A DNA stretch of 20,654 bases. Source: RUG754 sp964345365. GTDB lineage: Bacteria > Bacillota > Clostridia > Peptostreptococcales > Anaerovoracaceae. The notes under the pieces are model-generated. The model did not search any database. It was not told the origin of the DNA and saw nothing but the letters and a program-made list of their open reading frames with translations. Made by a program: the position numbers and the translations under genes. This document shows positions 14,687-20,654 of the stretch, piece after piece. The stretch spans positions 1 to 20,654 of the forward strand of contig CAYFQR010000028.1 in assembly GCA_964345365.1 (NCBI GenBank). Reading direction: 5' to 3'. Positions within the stretch are counted from its first letter, which is position 1. Each line of letters begins with the position of its first letter.

Positions 14687-14706
14687 ATAAACACTGGTAA
14701 AGAATT

Positions 14707-15447
14707 ATGAAACAAAGAAAGACAGCACTCGTTACAGGAGCATCGAGAGGTATAGGAAAGGCGATTGCGATTAAGCTCGCCGAAGACGGCTATGCTGTAG
14801 CGGTAAATTATAATAAAAGCAGAGAAAAAGCCGAGGAAGTTCTTTCCTTGATAAAAGCGAAAGGCGGAGAAGGCATCGCAGTCAAGGCCGATGTTTCAAA
14901 TATGGAAGAAGTCCGGTCGATGTTTGAAGAGGTCAACCGAAAATTAGGCGATGTCAGCCTTCTTGTGAGCAATGCCGGCATATCCGAACAGAAGCAGATA
15001 CAGGACATATCTCTCGAATCGTGGAGAAGATTATTTGCGGTGAATGTAGACGGAGCTTTTAATACCGTTGAGTGTGCGATTCCGAGCATGCTTCGTGAAA
15101 AAGAAGGATGCATAATAACCGTATCATCCATATGGGGTATGAGGGGTGCTTCGTGCGAGAGTGCATATTCCGCGACGAAAGCGGCTCTTATCGGCTTTTC
15201 GAAGTCTTTGGCAAATGAGCTTGCGCCTTCGGGAATAAGGGTGAATTGCATAGCGCCCGGCGTGATAGACACTGAAATGTTATGTGAACTCCCGAAAGGT
15301 ACGGATGAAATGCTGGTGAATGAAACGCCGCTCGGAAGACTTGGCAGAGCGGAAGATATCGCCGAGCTTGTTTCTTTCTTGGCATCCGAAAGGGCCTCCT
15401 TCATAACAGGTCAGGTGATAACCTGCGACGGCGGATTGACAGTATAG
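14707..15447 (+). CDS. SDR oxidoreductase, candidate EF-P 5-aminopentanone reductase (FabG-like)
   Basis: 246-aa short-chain dehydrogenase. The Rossmann motif TGASRGIGKAIA, NAG (about residue 90) and the catalytic Ser/Tyr/Lys (SSIWGMRGASCESAYSATKA) are present, and PG follows at VNCIAPGVIDT. It is FabG-like overall, but SSIWG..GASCE before YSATK resembles the YmfI group, which in Bacillus reduces the 5-aminopentanone on elongation factor P. The alternative is a 3-oxoacyl-ACP reductase of fatty-acid synthesis; no other fab genes are nearby. It is inserted between cdsA and dxr in an otherwise standard cluster. The ribosome binding site is weak. Confidence 0.85.
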   Translation: MKQRKTALVTGASRGIGKAIAIKLAEDGYAVAVNYNKSREKAEEVLSLIKAKGGEGIAVKADVSNMEEVRSMFEEVNRKLGDVSLLVSNAGISEQKQIQDISLESWRRLFAVNVDGAFNTVECAIPSMLREKEGCIITVSSIWGMRGASCESAYSATKAALIGFSKSLANELAPSGIRVNCIAPGVIDTEMLCELPKGTDEMLVNETPLGRLGRAEDIAELVSFLASERASFITGQVITCDGGLTV

Positions 15448-15456
15448 AGGAAATAC

Positions 15457-16626
15457 ATGATGAAAAAAATCGTAATTTTAGGTTCTACCGGCTCTATAGG
15501 AACACAGACACTCGATGTGGTTAGAAATAATCCTGAAAAGTTCCGAGTGGTCGGCCTCACCTGTGCAAAAAACAGAGAAAAAATGCTTTTACAGGCGGAG
15601 GAGTTTTCGGTACCCCTTAATAATTGTTTTGTCTGTGACGGAACGGAAGAAGATAATGCAAAGAAACTGATTGAGGCGGCGACACTTCCGTGCGACCTCG
15701 TCATAAACGCTCTTATGGGAATGAGAGGCTTGGAGCCTACTTACCATGCGATAATGGCGGGAAGAGACATCGCTCTTGCAAATAAAGAAACACTTGTTGC
15801 GGGCGGAGAGCTGATAATGGGTGCCGTTCAAAAAAAGAAAGTCCTGATGCTTCCGATAGATTCGGAACATTCGGCAATTTTTCAGTGTCTTGAGGGGAAC
15901 GGAGGGGCATATTGTACCTCTTTTTCAGAAAAGGTCGCTAACAACGGGAACATAAAAAGAGATATTAAGAAAATCATTCTCACATGTTCCGGAGGCCCGT
16001 TCAGGGGATATGACAGCGCTATGCTTGAAAAAGTAACCCTTGAGGATGCACTTAAGCACCCGAAATGGAATATGGGAAAGAAGATAACGATAGATTCTGC
16101 CACACTGATGAATAAGGGGCTTGAATTAATCGAAGCCGTTCGGCTTTTCGGAGTTGAACCGGATGACATAAAAATCGTAATACATCCGCAGTCAATAATG
16201 CATTCTGCAGTCGAATTCATGGATAATTCAATCATCGCACAGCTCGGTCTTCCGGACATGAGGGTACCTATAAGTTTAGCGATGGGGTATCCCGAAAGGA
16301 TAGCGACCGGTGATGAGGGACTCGATTTCTTCGGGAACGGCTCCAACTTGAGCTTTGAGGAACCCGACCATGAGACTTTTGCATGCATTAAGCTCGCCCG
16401 TGAGGCAATAAAAAAAGGCGGGTCTTGTCCGGTAGTCCTTAATTCAGCGAACGAGGAACTTGTTTCGCTTTTCCTCGACAAAAAAATTGCTTTTACGGAT
16501 ATCCCTAAAACGATTCAATCTGCAATGAATGACCATAAAGTCATGTATAATCTGAACATGGAAGATATACTTGCAATTGATAAAGACGTACGAAGAAAGA
16601 TAAGAGAAAGGTACAAACTTAAATGA
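15457..16626 (+). CDS. dxr: 1-deoxy-D-xylulose 5-phosphate reductoisomerase
   Basis: 389-aa NADPH enzyme converting DXP to MEP, the committed step of the non-mevalonate isoprenoid pathway. The NADPH site ILGSTGSIGTQTLDVV is at the N-terminus; ANKETLVAGGELIM and PIDSEHSAIFQCL carry metal and substrate contacts; TCSGGPFRG and HPKWNMGKKITIDSATLMNKGLE... are family hallmarks. Two adjacent ATGs occur (15457 and 15460), either usable after GAGGAA. Its stop overlaps the rseP start (ATGA). Confidence 0.98.
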   Translation: MMKKIVILGSTGSIGTQTLDVVRNNPEKFRVVGLTCAKNREKMLLQAEEFSVPLNNCFVCDGTEEDNAKKLIEAATLPCDLVINALMGMRGLEPTYHAIMAGRDIALANKETLVAGGELIMGAVQKKKVLMLPIDSEHSAIFQCLEGNGGAYCTSFSEKVANNGNIKRDIKKIILTCSGGPFRGYDSAMLEKVTLEDALKHPKWNMGKKITIDSATLMNKGLELIEAVRLFGVEPDDIKIVIHPQSIMHSAVEFMDNSIIAQLGLPDMRVPISLAMGYPERIATGDEGLDFFGNGSNLSFEEPDHETFACIKLAREAIKKGGSCPVVLNSANEELVSLFLDKKIAFTDIPKTIQSAMNDHKVMYNLNMEDILAIDKDVRRKIRERYKLK

Positions 16627-17648
16627 AAACAGCTTTTCTTGCGATATTACTGTTCGGAATAATGATTTTCCCCCATGAATTAGGGCATTTTATTGCTGCC
16701 AAGAGAATGGGGATTCAGGTTAACGAATTCGCTTTCGGCATGGGGCCGATTATATGGAAAAAACAGAGAGGTGAGACCCTTCACACCATCAGGCTTTTCC
16801 CGCTTGGCGGTTTTTGCGCTATGCAGGGAGAAAACGGTGAGGAGGGTGAGGCGTCTAAGGAATATAACCCGGGAGCTTTTAACAGCAAGAGCCCGCAGAG
16901 TCGAATCATCGTTCTCACTGCAGGGGCGCTAATGAATATTTTTTGCGCTTTTTTAATCATGACCCTTATTATCGGGATAGCCGGCTTTCAGACGACAAGC
17001 ATAGGTGAAATAATGGATAATTCACCGGCGGCAATCTCGGGGCTCAAGGTAGGCGACAGGATTACGGCGATAGACGGCAGAGATATTGAAAGTTGGCAGC
17101 AAGTCGGAGAGATTGTTTCAGCCGGGAACGGAGAGCAGCTCGGTTTTTCAGTCTTGAGAAAAGGGGAGGATGTTTCACTGAATATCATCCCTGTCTTTAA
17201 TGCGGAAACAGACAGGTATGCAGTCGGAATTCTTCCTAAGATAAGCCACAATCCGATAAAAGCCGCAGTTTACGGCGCCAAGTCAACCGTAAATCTTTTC
17301 GGTGTAATGGCGAAATCACTCGGTATGCTTTTTTCGGGTCAAGCGGGCATGGATGATATATCCGGCCCTGTCGGTATAGTAAAAATTGTAAGCGATACAC
17401 AGAGTTACGGTTATATGTATTTCGGTTTTATAGCTGCGCTCATCAGTGTAAACGTCGCATGCATCAATCTGTTGCCGCTGCCGGCATTGGACGGCGGTAG
17501 AATATTAATAATCCTTTTCAGCTGGATAACGGGTAAAAAGGTTTCGCAGAGAGTAGAGGGTTTTATTCACTTTGCGGGGATGCTGCTGCTGCTCGGACTT
17601 ATGGTTTATGTGACATTTAATGATGTCGGAAGGCTCTTCGGAGGATGA
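16623..17648 (+). CDS. rseP: Site-2 zinc metalloprotease RseP/RasP
   Basis: 341-aa intramembrane protease that cuts membrane anti-sigma factors and leftover signal peptides. The zinc motif HELGH is at 18-22 in the first membrane segment, a PDZ domain spans about 120-190 (GEIMDNSPAAISGLKVGDRITAIDG without a break), and the second active-site motif NLLPLPALDGGR lies in the C-terminal membrane part. Length is typical. The ATGA overlap with dxr implies translational coupling. It could act on the membrane anti-sigma candidate at 915-1583; that link is inference. Confidence 0.97.
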   Translation: MKTAFLAILLFGIMIFPHELGHFIAAKRMGIQVNEFAFGMGPIIWKKQRGETLHTIRLFPLGGFCAMQGENGEEGEASKEYNPGAFNSKSPQSRIIVLTAGALMNIFCAFLIMTLIIGIAGFQTTSIGEIMDNSPAAISGLKVGDRITAIDGRDIESWQQVGEIVSAGNGEQLGFSVLRKGEDVSLNIIPVFNAETDRYAVGILPKISHNPIKAAVYGAKSTVNLFGVMAKSLGMLFSGQAGMDDISGPVGIVKIVSDTQSYGYMYFGFIAALISVNVACINLLPLPALDGGRILIILFSWITGKKVSQRVEGFIHFAGMLLLLGLMVYVTFNDVGRLFGG

Positions 17649-17649
17649 C

Positions 17650-18732
17650 ATGACAAGAGAGGTTAGTATAGGTAAGATAAAAATAGGTGCCGGAAACCCT
17701 ATTGCAATCCAGTCTATGACAAATGTGAACCCGCACGATGAAGAGGCGATTTCGGCTCAAGTGAGGAGACTTGTCGAGGCTGGATGCGATATTGTCAGAC
17801 TTGCCGTGCCGGACAGTGAAGCGGCGGAAGTCTTCGGCAAGGTCAAAAAAAGACTCGCTGTGTCCTGCCTGGACATTCCGCTTGTTGCGGACATTCATTT
17901 CGACTATAGACTTGCCGTTGCCGCAATAAAAAACGGCGCGGATAAGATAAGGATAAATCCCGGAAACATAGGAAGCACGGAGCGGGTCGAAGAGATTGTC
18001 AAGCTCGCTAAAGAAAGAAGTATTCCTATAAGGGTCGGTGTAAATTCCGGTTCTCTTGAAAAAGATATATTGAACAAATACGGAGGTGTGACGGCACGCG
18101 GTCTGGCGGAATCGGCGCTTCTCAATCTCAGAATAATTGAGAAACTCGGATATGATAATCTCGTGGTTTCGCTAAAATCATCGGATGTCAGGATGAATTA
18201 CGATGCACACATGCTGATTAGCAAAGAGTGCGATTTCCCTATCCATGTGGGCATAACCGAGGCAGGTACTCTCAAAAGAGGGCAGGTTAAGTCAGCCGTC
18301 GGAATAGGTGCTCTTCTTCTGAACGGCATAGGAGATACCATAAGAGTGTCGCTTACCGCAGACCCGGTTGAGGAAGTCTATTATGCAAAGGAAATCCTGA
18401 GGGCAACAGGTCTTGCCGAGTCCGTGATTGATATCGTATCGTGCCCGACATGCGGCAGAACCGCGATAGAACTTGAGAAGTTGGTAGGTGAGGTCGAAAG
18501 GCGGCTTGTGCCGATTGAAAAGAAACTCACAGCTTCCGGCAAAGACAGGATAAAGGTAGCGGTAATGGGCTGTGCCGTCAACGGCCCGGGAGAAGCGAAA
18601 GAAGCTGATTTCGGCGTAGCCGGGGGGCATGGAGAGGGGCTTATTTTCAAAAAAGGCGAGATTATAAAAAAAGTTGATGAAAGCAGGATCGTTTCCGAAC
18701 TCATCAACATGATTGAAGAAAGTATTAACTGA
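17650..18732 (+). CDS. ispG: 4-hydroxy-3-methylbut-2-en-1-yl diphosphate synthase (flavodoxin)
   Basis: 360-aa 4Fe-4S enzyme making HMBPP from MEcPP, the penultimate MEP-pathway step. It opens with TREVSIGKIKIG and the IQSMTNV segment, contains VADIHFDYRLA and KIRINPGNIG, and ends with the cluster ligands SCPTCGRT and GCAVNGPGEAKEADFGVAGG. The frame is open from 17620 within rseP, but GGAGG at 17640-17644 precedes the ATG at 17650, one base after the rseP stop, and the upstream residues are unlike the family. It is the last gene of the cluster; I see no strong terminator in the 57 bp before the convergent gene. Confidence 0.97.
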   Translation: MTREVSIGKIKIGAGNPIAIQSMTNVNPHDEEAISAQVRRLVEAGCDIVRLAVPDSEAAEVFGKVKKRLAVSCLDIPLVADIHFDYRLAVAAIKNGADKIRINPGNIGSTERVEEIVKLAKERSIPIRVGVNSGSLEKDILNKYGGVTARGLAESALLNLRIIEKLGYDNLVVSLKSSDVRMNYDAHMLISKECDFPIHVGITEAGTLKRGQVKSAVGIGALLLNGIGDTIRVSLTADPVEEVYYAKEILRATGLAESVIDIVSCPTCGRTAIELEKLVGEVERRLVPIEKKLTASGKDRIKVAVMGCAVNGPGEAKEADFGVAGGHGEGLIFKKGEIIKKVDESRIVSELINMIEESIN

Positions 18733-18789
18733 TGAAATTATAAGAAAAAAATATTAAACAGTGTTCGTTGGTGAAAAATTACATCTTTT

Positions 18790-19302
18790 TTAACTGTTTT
18801 CTATTTGTCTTTGTCTTTTGATTAAAAACGGGAGGACTTCACTTTGATTAATATCAAGTGCGTAGGCGAGTTCTTCGAAAAGCATGCGTTCCGCATCTCT
18901 CAAATATCTTTCGTCGGATGCATGCAGTTTTTTGCCTATACTGGTTTGCTTATCTTGTCTATCATAAAGCGAGCGAATCATTATGAACAAATCCTCCGGA
19001 TTTCCGTGTAACAGGATGTCCTTATATTCGCGTTGCCTTTCTCGCTCGTTCGGAGTCCACTCAAGATATTCTTGGGGAAGTGAATTGACAAATTCATCAG
19101 CTTCCGATGATGTGAGCGCCTTTCTCATCCTAAGCAAAATCTTATCGTTATGTTTCGGTACATAGACGATGTTTGACTTCTTGCTTAGAGGAGTCAGCAT
19201 GTAGTACTCCTCACTCGTATTTCCAAATTTTTTTTCGGTGATGTCGACGATGGTACAAAGTCCGTCGGTACCATAGACGACAACATCTTTAATGTTATAC
19301 AT
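18790..19302 (-). CDS. CarD family transcriptional regulator
   Basis: 170-aa protein of the CarD/CdnL type, which binds the RNA polymerase beta subunit and affects promoter-complex stability. The N-terminal ~60 residues form the expected Tudor-like RNA-polymerase-interacting domain (VVVYGTDGLCTIVDI, YYMLTPL, IVYVP); the rest is helical and charged, ending in a typical LAYALDINQSEVLPFL segment. AAGGGG precedes the start. It stands alone, convergent with ispG and divergent from the transglutaminase-like gene. Its targets cannot be told from here. Confidence 0.92.
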   Translation of the reverse strand: MYNIKDVVVYGTDGLCTIVDITEKKFGNTSEEYYMLTPLSKKSNIVYVPKHNDKILLRMRKALTSSEADEFVNSLPQEYLEWTPNERERQREYKDILLHGNPEDLFIMIRSLYDRQDKQTSIGKKLHASDERYLRDAERMLFEELAYALDINQSEVLPFLIKRQRQIENS

Positions 19303-19352
19303 ATCGACCCCTTACAATGTCGGTTAAAAATAAGTAAATTTCCTCCAAACTA

Positions 19353-19361
19353 ATTATATCA
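19353..19361 (-). promoter_or_regulatory. Extended -10 promoter of the CarD-like gene
   Basis: On the minus strand TGATATAAT combines TATAAT (19358-19353) with an upstream TG. The -35 region at 17-nt spacing (TGGTTA) is poor, consistent with an extended -10 promoter. The leader would be about 45 nt. Confidence 0.55.
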
Positions 19362-19388
19362 CATCTAAATGAAAATAACCAGTCGATT

Positions 19389-19424
19389 TTTTTACAAAAA
19401 TACAGGCTGATATTTTTGTAAAAA
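19389..19424. repeat. 14-bp perfect inverted repeat in a divergent promoter region
   Basis: 19389-19402 pairs perfectly with 19411-19424 across an 8-nt loop (CAGGCTGA). The arms are A/T-rich with a central ACA/TGT. It could be an operator for either divergent gene or a bidirectional terminator-like hairpin. It lies about 30 bp upstream of the minus-strand -10 box. Confidence 0.6.
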
Positions 19425-19532
19425 GGTTAAAACAGGAACACGTTTTTTATTTATAGTTGAGAATATTCACAAATTCAGTCATTCAAATCAGGTCATCAGA
19501 TGAATTGGCGATATATCAACATATTATCAAGT

Positions 19533-19561
19533 TTGCTTTTTAATGCGAAAAGATGTAATAT
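19533..19561 (+). promoter_or_regulatory. Promoter of the transglutaminase-like gene
   Basis: TTGCTT (19533-19538), 17-nt spacer, TAATAT (19556-19561). It would give a leader of about 28 nt containing AAAGGAG (19573-19579) and the G9 tract. Confidence 0.5.
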
Positions 19562-19584
19562 GGTATTTAACTAAAGGAGCTTTT

Positions 19585-19593
19585 GGGGGGGGG
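19585..19593 (+). promoter_or_regulatory. G9 homopolymer between ribosome binding site and start codon
   Basis: Nine consecutive G lie between AAAGGAG (19573-19579) and the ATG at 19596. The spacing from AAAGGAG to ATG is 16 nt, longer than optimal. Gain or loss of G by slippage would alter the spacing, and the G tract itself may pair with the ribosome. Confidence 0.6.
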
Positions 19594-19595
19594 AA

Positions 19596-20654
19596 ATGAA
19601 GTTAAAAATTAAAAGAGCGGTTGTTATTCTATGCGTTGTCGCGACAGTGTTTTCTTTGTCTTTCGGGGAATGCTTTGCACGTCTCGAAAAAGCCGGTCGG
19701 CCTACTATGCTTAAGAGCTTTGTTTCGTCTTATAATTTTGACGATGAAAGCTTGAGTGTTGACACTGTCGGCAAATATTCCATCTCAATCAATTTCAATA
19801 CTCCGATAAAAACGGACGTATTCAATCTTTCGCTTTACAGAATCGGGAAAAACGGCGGTAATATCGGCCTCGATATAAATATTATCCCCGAAACATACAC
19901 GGATGAAAGCGGCCGAATATTCCATTCGTTTTCAAAAAAACTCAATATGAAGTCTCTTGAGGTGCCTGACGGCAGCTACTATCTATATATAAGACGTGCG
20001 GTATTTGATGACGAAAACCGCGATTTGGAGTCTGCAAAGTTTCTGGTTATTTCAAATAATATGGAGCTCAGAGTAAAAAAAGGCAGGCCTTATATTGCGG
20101 TATATGATAACGTGAGAAACTATAATGATAAGGTAAGGGGTTGGGCGAGCATAGTCAACAGGGATTTATATTTGGACAATTCGCTTGATGATATAAGATT
20201 CGTACTCAGAGACCCTATGACGAGAGAATATTCCGAGATGTATCAATATAAGCAAGACTATATCAAGTCGGTTGCCGACAGGATATGCTCGGGGGCGGAG
20301 AACGATTACGAAAAAATCAGACGTATATATGAATATACCGCGGAGAATTTTTACTATGACATAATTGCTTTCCGCGAGAAAGCGCTTCAATATGCAGACC
20401 CTTATCAGTCCATCTATAATTTTGAAAACAAATTAAGCAGTGTAAACTCCGTGCGGGGAGTCGTGCATATAACATGTCAGGGCTACAGTGCGATCTTCAT
20501 AGCTCTTGCAAGGTCTCAGGGAATTCCATCAAGGATGATATTCGGACATCATCTTTCGGTTCCTTCAAATAATTGGACTACCGAAGAATACAAGATGAGC
20601 CTTCTCGATCATTGGTGGGCAGAGGCATATGTCGGCGGCAGATGGGTAATGATA
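19596..20654 (+). CDS. Secreted transglutaminase-like protein (3' end outside the window)
   Basis: Open for 353 codons to the window end without a stop. A signal peptide is clear (KLKIKR, hydrophobic stretch, likely cleavage after ECFA near residue 28). Residues 30-150 look like beta strands and match nothing I recognise. From about 215 onward is a transglutaminase/protease-like core: the Cys motif TCQGYSAIFIALARSQGIPSR without a break (Cys294) and a His motif DHWWAEAYVGGRWVMI (His339). The third catalytic residue, usually Asp in the next residues, falls past the edge. Such proteins are often cell-surface amidases, peptidases or cross-linkers; the exact activity is unknown. The start is supported by the signal peptide and upstream AAAGGAG. 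Confidence 0.85.
   Translation, partial: MKLKIKRAVVILCVVATVFSLSFGECFARLEKAGRPTMLKSFVSSYNFDDESLSVDTVGKYSISINFNTPIKTDVFNLSLYRIGKNGGNIGLDINIIPETYTDESGRIFHSFSKKLNMKSLEVPDGSYYLYIRRAVFDDENRDLESAKFLVISNNMELRVKKGRPYIAVYDNVRNYNDKVRGWASIVNRDLYLDNSLDDIRFVLRDPMTREYSEMYQYKQDYIKSVADRICSGAENDYEKIRRIYEYTAENFYYDIIAFREKALQYADPYQSIYNFENKLSSVNSVRGVVHITCQGYSAIFIALARSQGIPSRMIFGHHLSVPSNNWTTEEYKMSLLDHWWAEAYVGGRWVMI

Larger units (their letters stand above)
19303..19595. other. Divergent control region between the CarD-like and transglutaminase-like genes
   Basis: A 293-bp AT-rich region. It holds an extended -10 promoter for the minus gene, a 14-bp perfect inverted repeat, a promoter for the plus gene, and a G9 tract; these are listed separately. 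No small reading frame with a ribosome binding site was seen. Confidence 0.6.

Noticed and set aside
14808..15404. 198-codon minus-strand open frame opposite the SDR gene
   Set aside because: It lies wholly antisense to a clear gene, has low-complexity Ser/Pro-rich translation and no recognisable domain.
15882..16481. 199-codon minus-strand open frame opposite dxr
   Set aside because: Antisense shadow of a well-conserved gene with no domain or ribosome binding site support.
18752..18800. Terminator between ispG and the CarD-like gene
   Set aside because: AAACAGT/ACTGTTT can pair but the loop is about 30 nt and the stem weak; not called.

Overview
The window looks like a chromosomal segment of a low-to-mid GC, Gram-positive anaerobe of the Clostridia (Eubacteriales). 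The signs are GGAGG-type ribosome binding sites, TATAAT promoters, a rubrerythrin, a solitary BioY, a YugP-type membrane protease, a CarD-family regulator, and a DUF5685 plus J-domain gene pair that I associate with this group. A family within the Clostridia cannot be assigned from sequence alone. No phage, transposase, plasmid or CRISPR signature was seen.

Layout. (1) 1-2936: a copy of a structured repeat, then a three-gene unit of ECF-type sigma factor, single-pass membrane protein (probable anti-sigma) and serpin lipoprotein, closed by a strong terminator. (2) 2985-4488: an overlapping DUF5685/J-domain pair. (3) 4489-5860: a secreted protein of unknown function whose leader contains a complete intrinsic terminator hairpin, with another hairpin after it. 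(4) 5874-6518: bioY, preceded by three direct repeats spaced exactly 37 bp. (5) 6619-6777: promoter, tRNA-Gly(CCC) and terminator. (6) 6806-8603: the second repeat copy, a YugP-type zinc protease, and rubrerythrin on the minus strand with a shared terminator between them. (7) 8790-11691: yhbY, a MATE transporter and an MFS transporter in tight succession. (8) 11686-18732: the third repeat copy, then the conserved pyrH-frr-uppS-cdsA-(SDR)-dxr-rseP-ispG cluster. (9) 18790-19302: a CarD-family regulator on the minus strand, and from 19596 a secreted transglutaminase-like protein running off the window end.

How the genes work together. The large cluster joins the end of nucleotide and translation housekeeping (UMP kinase, ribosome recycling) to lipid carrier and membrane biogenesis. 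Dxr and IspG are MEP-pathway enzymes that feed isoprenoid precursors to UppS, which makes undecaprenyl diphosphate. CdsA makes CDP-diacylglycerol and RseP is the site-2 protease. An SDR whose active-site region resembles the YmfI-type EF-P 5-aminopentanone reductase is inserted between cdsA and dxr. The usual upstream partners rpsB and tsf are absent, replaced by transporters and the third repeat.

The most unusual feature is a family of three ~109-bp structured repeats (from 1, 6806 and 11686), all in the same orientation and each upstream of a plus-strand gene. Their ends pair as inverted repeats. Copies 1 and 3 differ by three double compensatory substitutions plus one wobble-to-Watson-Crick change in that pairing, which points to selection on structure.
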